From UBA4427 sp046351135 (GTDB lineage Bacteria > Myxococcota_A > UBA9160 > UBA4427): 64,000 bases of DNA. The stretch spans positions 1-64,000 of the forward strand of contig JAXLZA010000009.1 in the NCBI GenBank assembly GCA_046351135.1, in the 5' to 3' direction. How positions within the stretch are numbered: the stretch's first letter is position 1; each line of letters starts with the position of its first letter. Both the position numbers and the translations under genes were made by a program. Shown piece by piece: positions 45,046 to 53,757 of the stretch. The notes below the pieces were generated by a model that did no database searches, had not been told where the DNA came from, and saw only the letters and a list, made by a program, of their open reading frames with translations.

Positions 45046-48000
45046 TCAGGCACGCGCGCCAGGGCGCGAAAGGACGGTCGAGGTCGTTTCTCCGCGGAAG
45101 CCGACGGACTTGTCGATGCCCCTTCGGCGTCCGGCGAGAAGTGCCATCAGCCCGAGGCCCGCGACCAGCCCCGCGCCCCGCCCCGGCTCGGGCACGAGAC
45201 GGATCCGCGCGATGTAGGTCTGCCAGACGGAGAACTCGGAGCTCCCGCCCGGGTAGATCGCCCACGGCGCCGCGGTTTCGCCGATCGCGTAGAAGACACG
45301 CGGATCCGTCGGATCGATCGTCACGGCCGAAGCCTCTCCCCAGCGCGTCTCGCAATTCGACACCAGGGTGTGCGACCCGCATCGATAGTCGTCGACGTCG
45401 CTCACGCGCAGCACGACCGGATCGCCCGCCGGGTCGAGCCCGCCTCCTGCGTCGGTGACGAAGGCCTGGGCCAGGAAGCTGATGCGGCCATCGGGCTTGC
45501 CGTCGTCGTCGACGTCGGCGGTCTGGAAGCTCGAGCGGTTGTAGCCGACGACGGCCTGGCCGTAGTCGTTGACGGCGATCGAGCCCTGATAGGCGTCGAA
45601 GCCTCCACCACCGAGGTCGCCCTCGTCGATCAGGAGCCCCGTCGTCGCGTCGATCACCTGCCAGTTGACCACGGCGGAGCCCAGGGGCGTCCGGTGCACG
45701 GTGCGCACCACGAAGATCCGGTTTCCGACACGGACCACGTTTGCCGTGAGCAGATCGTCCAGCGTCGGGACGAGCCGCGTGCCGTCGGGTTGACGAGCCC
45801 GCGCGGAGCTCAGCTGGAGCGGGCCGGCGAAGACCGGTGCGAGCGTCGACAAGGTCGGACTGGATCCGCCGACGCCGTCGACGGTGAAGCGAACGAGATT
45901 CCCGCTGTGGGCGTTGTTCGTGAGGAACTCGCCGCGCTGCCCGCCGAGCCCCCTGTTCACCGCGCCCTGGACGACGAAAGGGACCAGACTCCCCGCGTTC
46001 GGCAAGGAGAAGTCGGTCTTGCGAGCGAGGCTCGGGATTCCGCCGAGGAGATCGGCCTTGGGAATGACGTGCAGCATCGCGCGGATGAACGTCTGCGCAG
46101 CCGAGAAACGGGTCGTCGCGACGTAGACTCCGTCCCGATCGACGGCCAGGGTAGGCCGGTCGGCGTACTCGCCCGCGGCGACGCCGGCGAACTGCACGCC
46201 ACGCCAGACGCCGAGCGGATCGGCCGTCGCGGAGACCGCGAGATTGGTCTTGTCGGTCGTCGGGCCGTAGCCCGACGCGATCCAGCGCTGGGTCGCCGCA
46301 TCGAAGATCACGCGCTGATCGCCGAGGGTGTAGATGCCCTTGGCCTCCGGTACGCCCGCTTGCTGCCAGAAGGCCTGGTCGGAGACGCGCGACTGGAGCA
46401 CGCCGGTCACCTTGTCGTAGACCGAGACGTTGCCGTTGCTGAACTCGAGGAATTGCGTGAGCCCGACTGCACCCATCGTGTCCGGGACAACGATCCCGAA
46501 GGGTAGGGCGAAGGGCTGCAACGATCCGGGGAAGCCGGAGACGCTCTCGATGATGCTCGTCGAAGAAGCGGCGCCACGAAAGACGAGTGCGAATCCCTCG
46601 TCGGTCTCGGGCCCGTTCTTCCCGAGCGGGGCGCCGGCGACGACGTCGTCGTAGCCGTCTGCGTTCACGTCCCCCGCCGACGAGACCCAGGCCCCGAGTC
46701 GGGCGCCCGCCTGCCCGGAGCCGGCCCAGCGGAACACGGGCGGTCGGATCCCCATGCCCCCCGCCCGGCCGCGGTAGACGAAGACCGCCCCTTCGTCGCT
46801 GGCCACGTCGTCCCAGAGCATGGCGCCGACGATCACGTCCGAGAGACCGTCTCCATCGACGTCGCCCGCGGAGGCGACGCTGCGACCGAACTGCGCTCCC
46901 GCCTGATCGGGATGGAGCTGGGACGCCGCCGTCGCCGGGGTCCCGTGCGCGAGGCCCGCTGCGCTGCCCGTGAAGACGAAGGCCGCGCCCATGTCGGAGT
47001 CCCCGGGCTGGAAGTCGTAGGCGAACGCGCCGACGACGACGTCCGCGTGGCCGTCGCCGTTCACGTCGCCCGCACCCGCCACACTGAAGCCGAGCCGAGT
47101 CACGGCCTGATCGCTCGTGATCCGGGCATGCGCCGTCAGAGGCGAGGCATCCGGGATCCCGGACGCGCTGCCGCGGAAGACGAAGGCGGCACCCCCGTCG
47201 AGCAGGGGGCCGTCCCAGGTGTGGGCCCCGACGATCACGTCCGCGTACGCGTCGGCGTCGACACGGCCGGCCGAGGCGACGCTGACACCGAAGCGCGCAT
47301 CGATCTGATCCGACTCGAGCCGCGTATTCGCGGTCACGGGGGTCCCGAAGGCGAAGCCGGCGGCGCTGCCGTGGTAGACGAAGGCCATGCCCTCGTCGAC
47401 GAGACCGTTGTCGTAGAACGGCGCGCCGATAATCACGTCCTCGTAGCCGTCCCCGTTCACGTCCCCGGCCGAGGCGACGGAGAAGCCCATCTGGGCATTG
47501 GCCTGGTTCGACTCGAAGCCCGCGTGGGCCGTCGCCGGATTGCCGTCGGGGATTCCGCTCGGCGAGCCCAGATAGATCCACGCCACGCCCTCGTCGGTCT
47601 GGCCTGCGTTGAAGAGCGCCGATCCGATCACGACGTCGTCGTAGCCGTCGCCGTTCACGTCCCCGGCCGAGGCGACGGCGTTGCCGAACTGGGCGTTCAG
47701 CTGATTGCCCTCGATCTGCGCGCTCGCCTCGACGGGGTTGACCTGGTCGATGCCGAAGCTCGAGCCCAGCAGGATGAAGGCTGCACCTTCGTCGCTCGTC
47801 CCCGCGTCGAAGAAGGGCGCCCCGACGATCACGTCGTCGTAGCCATCGCCGTTGACGTCGCCCGCCGAGGCGACGCTGAAGCCCAGCTGGGCCGAGGCCT
47901 GATTCGATTCGACGAGTGTGTCGAAGACGCCGGTCAGGAGCGGATCGATCACGATCGGGTAGGCCGCATCGCGGTCGTCGACACGGATCCGGATCCGGTC

Positions 48001-48759
48001 GGATCGAGGGACCTCGAAGCGGGCGGCGAGCCGGTGGCCCGCGGCGTCCACGACGGCGAGCTTGCCGTAGTCGAGGCGACGCCCTGCGTCGGTCGCGAGC
48101 ACGACTTCGGTCCCCTCGAGCCCCGCGGACGCCCCCGTGACCGCGAGCTCGACCACCAGATCGGAAGGCGTGGGAGACTCGATGACATGGGGCTCTCGGA
48201 CCGGCCGATCCCGCTCCCCGCGCGTCGCCGCCTCTGCCGCCGATCGATCGGGCGCGGGTCGCTCCGCGAGCGTGAAGCCCTGCTCGAGACCCGCCTCGGA
48301 ATTGACGAACCACTCGACGAGACCGAGCTCCGCCCGCGCGATCTCGATCCGCCCCTCGTGGTGGGTCACCGCGCCGGCTCCGACCGGCCTCATCGACTCG
48401 CCCCGTCCCAGCCCCGCCATCCGGAGCTCGACGAGGCGGGGGCTCTCCGTCGCCGTGCGCGCGTGGATCCGGACGCCCGTCGCCTCGAAATAGCTGCGCA
48501 GGTCCTGCGCACGATTCGGTGCCTGCAGGCCCTCCCCACCGTCGGTCGCCCAGTACTCCCGCAGGGCGAGAGCCGCGGCGAAGCGCGAGGGCGCACGGTC
48601 GGCTCGGGGCTCCTCAGGAAGAACCATGTCCGACCGTCTGCCCGAATCCGGATCCAGGACGGCGCGGGGCGATCCGGATGGTCCGCTCCCCGCCACGAGC
48701 CCCATCACGAGGCACAGCATGAACCCGCCCAGGCATCGCACGCCCCTACCCCGCTCCAT
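45046..48759 (-). CDS. Giant FG-GAP repeat surface protein B with extra C-terminal domain and PEP-CTERM tail
   Basis: This 1237-residue protein has a signal peptide, the N-terminal module shared with A and C (REYWATDGGEGLQAPNR, DLRSYFEATGVRI, GLEQGFTLAERP, YPIVIDPLL) and about seven FG-GAP repeats with GDVNGDGYDDVIVGAPFFD-type calcium loops. From roughly residue 700 a different domain begins, containing VVPDTMGAVGLTQFLEFSNG, SATADPLGVWRG and YADRPTLAVDRDGVYV. It looks like a second beta-propeller rather than FG-GAP. The end is VPEPGRGAG, a hydrophobic helix, GRRRG, then 20 extra residues. AGGAG 8 nt before the ATG at 48759 fixes the start. Confidence 0.87.
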   Translation of the reverse strand: MERGRGVRCLGGFMLCLVMGLVAGSGPSGSPRAVLDPDSGRRSDMVLPEEPRADRAPSRFAAALALREYWATDGGEGLQAPNRAQDLRSYFEATGVRIHARTATESPRLVELRMAGLGRGESMRPVGAGAVTHHEGRIEIARAELGLVEWFVNSEAGLEQGFTLAERPAPDRSAAEAATRGERDRPVREPHVIESPTPSDLVVELAVTGASAGLEGTEVVLATDAGRRLDYGKLAVVDAAGHRLAARFEVPRSDRIRIRVDDRDAAYPIVIDPLLTGVFDTLVESNQASAQLGFSVASAGDVNGDGYDDVIVGAPFFDAGTSDEGAAFILLGSSFGIDQVNPVEASAQIEGNQLNAQFGNAVASAGDVNGDGYDDVVIGSALFNAGQTDEGVAWIYLGSPSGIPDGNPATAHAGFESNQANAQMGFSVASAGDVNGDGYEDVIIGAPFYDNGLVDEGMAFVYHGSAAGFAFGTPVTANTRLESDQIDARFGVSVASAGRVDADAYADVIVGAHTWDGPLLDGGAAFVFRGSASGIPDASPLTAHARITSDQAVTRLGFSVAGAGDVNGDGHADVVVGAFAYDFQPGDSDMGAAFVFTGSAAGLAHGTPATAASQLHPDQAGAQFGRSVASAGDVDGDGLSDVIVGAMLWDDVASDEGAVFVYRGRAGGMGIRPPVFRWAGSGQAGARLGAWVSSAGDVNADGYDDVVAGAPLGKNGPETDEGFALVFRGAASSTSIIESVSGFPGSLQPFALPFGIVVPDTMGAVGLTQFLEFSNGNVSVYDKVTGVLQSRVSDQAFWQQAGVPEAKGIYTLGDQRVIFDAATQRWIASGYGPTTDKTNLAVSATADPLGVWRGVQFAGVAAGEYADRPTLAVDRDGVYVATTRFSAAQTFIRAMLHVIPKADLLGGIPSLARKTDFSLPNAGSLVPFVVQGAVNRGLGGQRGEFLTNNAHSGNLVRFTVDGVGGSSPTLSTLAPVFAGPLQLSSARARQPDGTRLVPTLDDLLTANVVRVGNRIFVVRTVHRTPLGSAVVNWQVIDATTGLLIDEGDLGGGGFDAYQGSIAVNDYGQAVVGYNRSSFQTADVDDDGKPDGRISFLAQAFVTDAGGGLDPAGDPVVLRVSDVDDYRCGSHTLVSNCETRWGEASAVTIDPTDPRVFYAIGETAAPWAIYPGGSSEFSVWQTYIARIRLVPEPGRGAGLVAGLGLMALLAGRRRGIDKSVGFRGETTSTVLSRPGARA

Positions 48760-48873
48760 CCCATTCTCCTGCTCGAGTCATCCGCCTCGCGACGAGGACC
48801 GCCGCGCCCTGCCACCTGCCGGTCGACCGCCTCTTCGCCTCCCGGATTCTCCCCCATCCGAGCGTCGCGAAAG

Positions 48874-48890
48874 CTGATCTTTCCCTGATC
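48874..48890 (-). promoter_or_regulatory. 11-bp-phased TCAG direct repeat, promoter of FG-GAP gene B
   Basis: The minus strand reads GATCAGGGAAAGATCAG, with TCAG units exactly 11 bp apart. A 7-bp inverted repeat flanks it on both sides (GCGAAAG at 48867-48873, CTTTCGC at 48890-48896), a feature the other copies lack. Confidence 0.6.
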
Positions 48891-49005
48891 TTTCGCTCGA
48901 GCCGAGCCAATCTCGGCTTCCGGGCGGCCGGATCCGGGGGACTCCACGCGAGATCGATCGCTTCGAACCGCCGGCGCTCGTGCAGCCGCCGCCCCTCCGA
49001 CCCCA

Positions 49006-49027
49006 GAAATCAAGGAATGATCAGAAC
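49006..49027 (+). promoter_or_regulatory. 11-bp-phased TCA(A/G) direct repeat, promoter of FG-GAP gene C
   Basis: The plus strand reads GAAATCAAGGAATGATCAGA and continues AC, with TCAA at 49010 and TCAG at 49021, 11 bp apart. It aligns with the element before gene A and has the same orientation relative to the gene. Confidence 0.6.
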
Positions 49028-49149
49028 TTCGCAGGTCGGCTTGAGGGAAACTCGGGGCGCTCGGGATCCGTCTGCTTGGATTGCTCGGAGGGCGGAGAGG
49101 CCGTTCCAGCCGGCATGGCGGCGCCGACACGCGACCGGGAGGAGATTTC

Positions 49150-52100
49150 GTGCGCACGACGAGACATGCGGGCTGGACCGGGGTGAGCTGGATCATCGTC
49201 AGCGGAATGGCTGTCGGATGGCTGGCGGGTTGTGGATCGTCGTCCCAGACGCCGATCCGGTCGGCGACCGACCTCCGCGAGCCCACGAGCAGCGCAGGGG
49301 CGCCGGCCGCGCTCTCTCCGGATGCCGTCTCCAACCTCGAGGACGCGATCGCCGCGCGCGAGTACTGGGCGAGCGAGAGCGCGGGCGCGCTCCAGGCGCC
49401 GAACCGTCGCCATGACCTGCGCAGCTACTTCGAGCCGTCGGGCGTGCGGATCCATGACCGGACCGCGCAGGGCAGCCCGAAGCTCGTCGAGCTGACGCTC
49501 TCGAGACTGGGTCGCGGCGCGGCACTCTCGCCCGTCCCCTCCGGCGAGGTGTCGCACGCGGAGAGCCGCGTGGAGATCGCGCGCGAGGCGCTCGGGCTGA
49601 TCGAGTGGTTCGAGAATGCCGACGAAGGACTCGAGCAGGGGCTCACGTTGAACGCTCGACCGGCCTCTGCCCAGGTCGACTCGGTGCATACTCCGTTAGT
49701 CGTCGAGCTGTCCGTGAAGGGCGCCACGGCAGTCCGCTCCGGCGATTCGGTCCTGCTGGCGGCGCAGACGGGGCGCAGCCTCGAGTACGGCCATCTCGCC
49801 GTCGTCGACGCCAAGGGGATCGCGCTCGCTTCGCATTTCGAAGTCCCGACGCCGGATCGGATCCGGATCGTCGTCGACGACGCTGCTGCAACCTACCCGA
49901 TCGTGATCGATCCCCTGTTGACGAAGACGGCCGACACGCGTCTCGAGTCGAACGTGGTCAATGGCTTCCTCGGGCATAGCGTGGCCTCGGCGGGCGACGT
50001 GAACGGCGACGGCTACGAAGACGTGATCTCGTCCAGAGGGAACGTTCTGGGCGTCGGACCGACGGCCGCCTACATCCATCACGGGGGGCCGGCGGGGATC
50101 GCGAATGGAAGCCTGGCGAGCGCAGCGACGGTGCTGACCCTGTCGCAGGTCGACACGGAGCTGAAAGTCGCTTCGGCCGGGGACGTCAACGGAGACGGCT
50201 ACGACGACGTCCTCGTCGGGTCCGCCCAATACAACTCGGGACAGGGCTTCCTCGAAGGCGTGGCGTTCTTGTACCTCGGCGGCCCATCGGGCGTGGCGAG
50301 CGGGAACGAATCGGCGGCCGCAGCGCGGCTCGAGGGGGATCAGACGGGTGCGGGCTTCGGCAAGAGTGTGGCGTCGGCCGGGGACGTGAACGGGGATGGT
50401 TATGCGGACGTGATCGTCGGTGCGCCCGGCTACGACAATGGTCAGCTCGACGAGGGCGCGGCCTTCGTGTTCCTGGGGAGCGCGACGGGGATCGCGAACG
50501 GAAGCCCGGCGACGGCGCATGCGCGCCTCGAGTCGAACCAAGTGCGTGCCTCGATGGGCGGGAGCGTCGCCTCCGCGGGGGACGTGAACGGCGACGGCCG
50601 AAGCGACGTGATCGTCGGCGCGGGCTTGTACGACGATGGTCAGCTCGACGAGGGCGCGGCCTTCGTCTTCCTCGGAACCGCTCTGGGCATCGCCAACGGA
50701 AATCCGCTGACGGCTCACGCCCGGCTCGAGTCCGACAACGACAGTGGTGGCGCTTATGCAGCCGGCGCCTACGTCGCGGGCCTGGGCGACGTCGATGGCG
50801 ATGGGTTCGGCGACGTCGGGCTCGGGCTGCCGGCCTACAACTTCAAGCGGGGCGCGGTCTTCGTCTTCAAGGGGAGTGCGGCCGGCCTCGTCGCCAATGG
50901 ATCGCCGGCCAATGCCTCGGCCTCGTTGATCAACCCGACGCTCGGCGGAAGTCCATGGGACGGCAACTTCGGGGCCGGCCTGGCGGCGGGGGATCTGAAC
51001 GGAGACGGTTATGCCGACCTGATGGTCGGCGCCCCGACGTATTCGCTGGGCCAGGCCGGCGAGGGCGCGATCTTCACGTACCTCGGAAGCGCTTCCGGGA
51101 TCGCGAGTGGCGGCCCATCGACTTCGATCGTGACGCTCGAGTCGAACCAACCGGGCACGTTCACGGCCGAGGACATCTATACCGTCGGCATGGGATGGGC
51201 GTTGGGCGTCGGGGATACGAACGGGGACGGGTTCGCCGATCTGATCGCCGGGCTCGAGCGATACACGGTCGATCAGACGGAGGAAGGGGCGGTCCTCGTC
51301 TATCGAGGAGGTTCTCGCGGGATCCCAAGCGGAAACAATCTGACGGCTTCGACGCGTCTCGATGGCACGGGATCGCCCGCCCTTGGGACCGTGGGTTATA
51401 GCGTCGCGTCGGCAGGTGACGTCGATCGAGACGGCTACGACGACGTGATCGTCGGCGCGCCCTTGTACGACGACGGCGAGGCGTTCGAAGGAGCAGCGTT
51501 CATCTTCCGGGGGAGCGCGACGGGGATCCCCGATACGAACGTGCTCGCGGCGGCTACGAAGCTCGTGTCGAATCAAGCCGGTGCACGGCTCGGGATCAGC
51601 GTCTCGTCGGCGGGCGACGTGAATGGCGATGGATACTCGGACGTCGTCGTCGGCGCCGTGGATTACACGTCGGGGGAGAACCTCGAAGGGGCGGCGTTCG
51701 TGTTCCTCGGGAGTGCCGCCGGCATTCCCGACGGCGATCCCGGGACGGCGGCGGCCCAGCTCGAGTCCAATCAGGCGGACTCGTGGTTCGGGCACAAGGT
51801 CGCGGGCGGAAGCGACGTCAATGGAGACGGGTATTCGGATGTGATCGTCGGCGCCCAACATTACGTCTCGGGCCCGTCGAACGCGAACCAGGGCGCTGCC
51901 TTCGTCTTTCTGGGGAGCGCAGGGGGAATCGTCGGTCGAAATCCGACGACGGCGGCCACGCGGATCTTCGGGGTCGCAGTCGACCCACTCCCGACGATCG
52001 AACGCGATACCGTGGCGAGCGCGGGGGACGTCAACGGGGACGGGTATTCCGACGTTTTGATCAACCTGCCTGGTTCCCCCACTTCCTTCCAGCTCGGCGT

Positions 52101-53244
52101 CTTTCACGGGGGTCCGGGAGGCATTCCGCACGGGACCATCGCCAACGCCCACGACCTGGTCTTGCCGACCCCGAACACCGCGAGGCGCATCGCCGCCGCT
52201 GGCGACCTCAATGGCGACGGCTACGGCGACGTCATGGCGACCGTCCCCATCCTGGCTTCGATGGAAGGGGAGCTGATCTTTCACGGCAGTCCGACCGGCG
52301 TCGACTCGCAAGTCGACGGCTCGATCGGGATCGGAGGAAATTCCATTGCCCAGATCGGCGATAGGATCGCCGCGGCGGGGGACGTCAACGGCGACGGTTT
52401 CAGCGATGTGATCGTGGGCGTGCCCAGCTTGACCTCGGCCAGCGGGGTTGGAGCGGCATTCCTATTCCAAGGGGGGGCTTCCGGTATTGGGCTCCTCGAG
52501 GGCCCCGATGACGCACGAGCGAAGCTCTTGACGACTCGTGCTTATTCGCTCTTCGGATGGAGCGTTGCATCCGCTGGGGACGTGAATGGGGATGGCTATG
52601 CCGACGTGATCGTCGGCGAAGATCAGGAGCTCGCCCAAAATCGCGGGCCCGGCGCAGCCTACGTCTTCAATAGTGAAGGCGGCGGACGCCTCGTCGGATT
52701 GCAGCAGCGCCGCGGCAACGGGTCGGGCATTCCGGTCCGCCCCCTCGGCCGTGCAGAGAGTCTCGATTCCTTCGACGTGGCGATCCAGGCGCGGCGACTG
52801 CCCGGCGAGGGATCGACCCGTGTGCGAGGCCAGGTGGAGGTCTGTGCGGCTGGACTGCCGTTCGGAAACGCGAGCTGTACGACCGGGCTTACTCCCGCCT
52901 GGGTCCTTGTCTCGACCGGGACGCCCGAGGTGGAGATGGTGCGCCATGTGAGCGGGCTCGCCCCCAACACGCTCTATCGCTGGCGTGCCCGGGTCCTGAG
53001 CGCGCCGGCGACCGGTCCGATTCCGGCAAATCCGATCGCGGGCCCGTGGCTTCAGCTCCCGACGAGCGGAGAGGCGAACGGCATTCGCACGGTGCCCGAA
53101 GTCGGTGTCGGGCTCGGGCTCGCGGCGGGGTTGGTTCTGCTGGGGGGCCTGCGTCGGCGGCGCAGTCCTTCATGTTGGTCCGCGGATGCGATACCGGATC
53201 GTCCGTTCATCGCCTCGCCCCCGGCGACTTCCTCGAGACCTTGA
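49150..53244 (+). CDS. Giant FG-GAP repeat surface lipoprotein C with PEP-CTERM-like tail
   Basis: From a GTG at 49150, preceded by GGGAGGAG, the product is 1364 residues. The signal ends in WLAGCGSS, a lipobox, so the mature N-terminus is probably a lipidated Cys. The shared module (REYWASESAGALQAPNR, DLRSYFEPSGVRI, GLEQGLTLNARP, YPIVIDPLL) is followed by about 15 FG-GAP repeats. Residues about 197-719 are nearly identical to protein A. A fibronectin-like segment (LAPNTLYRWRARVLS) precedes VPEVGVGLG, a hydrophobic helix and LRRRRS, a PEP-CTERM variant with Val replacing the second Pro, followed by 25 further residues. Confidence 0.87.
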   Translation: MRTTRHAGWTGVSWIIVSGMAVGWLAGCGSSSQTPIRSATDLREPTSSAGAPAALSPDAVSNLEDAIAAREYWASESAGALQAPNRRHDLRSYFEPSGVRIHDRTAQGSPKLVELTLSRLGRGAALSPVPSGEVSHAESRVEIAREALGLIEWFENADEGLEQGLTLNARPASAQVDSVHTPLVVELSVKGATAVRSGDSVLLAAQTGRSLEYGHLAVVDAKGIALASHFEVPTPDRIRIVVDDAAATYPIVIDPLLTKTADTRLESNVVNGFLGHSVASAGDVNGDGYEDVISSRGNVLGVGPTAAYIHHGGPAGIANGSLASAATVLTLSQVDTELKVASAGDVNGDGYDDVLVGSAQYNSGQGFLEGVAFLYLGGPSGVASGNESAAAARLEGDQTGAGFGKSVASAGDVNGDGYADVIVGAPGYDNGQLDEGAAFVFLGSATGIANGSPATAHARLESNQVRASMGGSVASAGDVNGDGRSDVIVGAGLYDDGQLDEGAAFVFLGTALGIANGNPLTAHARLESDNDSGGAYAAGAYVAGLGDVDGDGFGDVGLGLPAYNFKRGAVFVFKGSAAGLVANGSPANASASLINPTLGGSPWDGNFGAGLAAGDLNGDGYADLMVGAPTYSLGQAGEGAIFTYLGSASGIASGGPSTSIVTLESNQPGTFTAEDIYTVGMGWALGVGDTNGDGFADLIAGLERYTVDQTEEGAVLVYRGGSRGIPSGNNLTASTRLDGTGSPALGTVGYSVASAGDVDRDGYDDVIVGAPLYDDGEAFEGAAFIFRGSATGIPDTNVLAAATKLVSNQAGARLGISVSSAGDVNGDGYSDVVVGAVDYTSGENLEGAAFVFLGSAAGIPDGDPGTAAAQLESNQADSWFGHKVAGGSDVNGDGYSDVIVGAQHYVSGPSNANQGAAFVFLGSAGGIVGRNPTTAATRIFGVAVDPLPTIERDTVASAGDVNGDGYSDVLINLPGSPTSFQLGVFHGGPGGIPHGTIANAHDLVLPTPNTARRIAAAGDLNGDGYGDVMATVPILASMEGELIFHGSPTGVDSQVDGSIGIGGNSIAQIGDRIAAAGDVNGDGFSDVIVGVPSLTSASGVGAAFLFQGGASGIGLLEGPDDARAKLLTTRAYSLFGWSVASAGDVNGDGYADVIVGEDQELAQNRGPGAAYVFNSEGGGRLVGLQQRRGNGSGIPVRPLGRAESLDSFDVAIQARRLPGEGSTRVRGQVEVCAAGLPFGNASCTTGLTPAWVLVSTGTPEVEMVRHVSGLAPNTLYRWRARVLSAPATGPIPANPIAGPWLQLPTSGEANGIRTVPEVGVGLGLAAGLVLLGGLRRRRSPSCWSADAIPDRPFIASPPATSSRP
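49738..51308 (+). repeat. Inverted repeat copy 2 (1571 bp) within FG-GAP gene C
   Basis: This is the partner of 39493-41063, in opposite orientation. The 8.67 kb between the copies holds the 5' parts of A and C, the regulator and all of B. Confidence 0.93.
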
Positions 53245-53415
53245 CGCAGCGTGAAGTCCTTCCGGGGTGACCGGTGGGGCAAGGATGGGGTCTCGACCTT
53301 GGCGTTCCTACACAGAAATTGATTCACGACGACCGTACCAGCCATGCTCGGAGCGGCAGGATGTCGGCGACGTCTCGACGACCGGTTGACCCCGAGAGTC
53401 GAAGGACGAGCCCCG

Positions 53416-53592
53416 ATGGAATCCCAGGCCCGCCCTGCCCGATTCCTGCTCGCGTTCGTTCTCGTGCTCGCTCCGCTCGGAGGGATCGCCTCGCGGCCGG
53501 TCTCGGCCGGCACGGTCGTAGATCCCGATGCCGATCTCGTACCCGACCCGTTCGCCGATTGCACCGTCGGTGCACCGTCCTGCACGCCCTGA
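53416..53592 (+). CDS. Short secreted protein, possibly a truncated surface protein
   Basis: The 58-residue product has a signal peptide (FLLAFVLVLAPLGGIASRPV, cleavage near VSAG) followed by only DPDADLVPDPFADCTVGAPS and CTP before the stop. The DPDADLVPDPF string resembles the start of calcium-binding thrombospondin type-3-like repeats or of beta-helix proteins, so this may be the remnant of a longer gene. AAGGACGAG before the ATG is a reasonable ribosome-binding site. Confidence 0.5.
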   Translation: MESQARPARFLLAFVLVLAPLGGIASRPVSAGTVVDPDADLVPDPFADCTVGAPSCTP

Positions 53593-53757
53593 CAAAGGGC
53601 GCGTTCGCGAGCGGCGGAGCGCCCGAGCAGCCCTCGCGAGACGAAGAGATGGGTCGATGCCATCCCGCGAAGCCCGCCCGCCAAGGAACGGGGCGTCGCG
53701 GGCCGGGTCCACCTCGTCTATAGAAGGCAAGCCAGAGAGGCAGGAGTCCGGAATCGC

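Larger units (their letters stand above)
48760..49149. other. Divergent promoter region between FG-GAP genes B and C
   Basis: No gene is evident in these 390 bp. They contain two phased direct-repeat elements, one oriented toward B (48874-48890, 115 bp from its start) and one toward C (49006-49027, 123 bp from its start). Each gene therefore has its own copy in the same relative position and orientation. Confidence 0.6.

Noticed and set aside
41895..45053. A 1052-codon minus-strand frame opposite the regulator
   Set aside because: It is a mirror frame of the winged-helix/AAA/TPR gene, with no signal peptide, motif or ribosome-binding site.
39493..51308. The inverted repeat as a pair of insertion-sequence or transposon ends
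   Set aside because: The repeats are internal coding sequence of FG-GAP genes with no transposase, no terminal repeats and no target-site duplication.
45046..53244. Regularly repeated DNA in the FG-GAP genes as a possible CRISPR array or minisatellite
   Set aside because: The periodicity is in coding frame, about 60-70 residues per unit with variable spacers, and encodes GDVNGDG loops, so it is a protein repeat.
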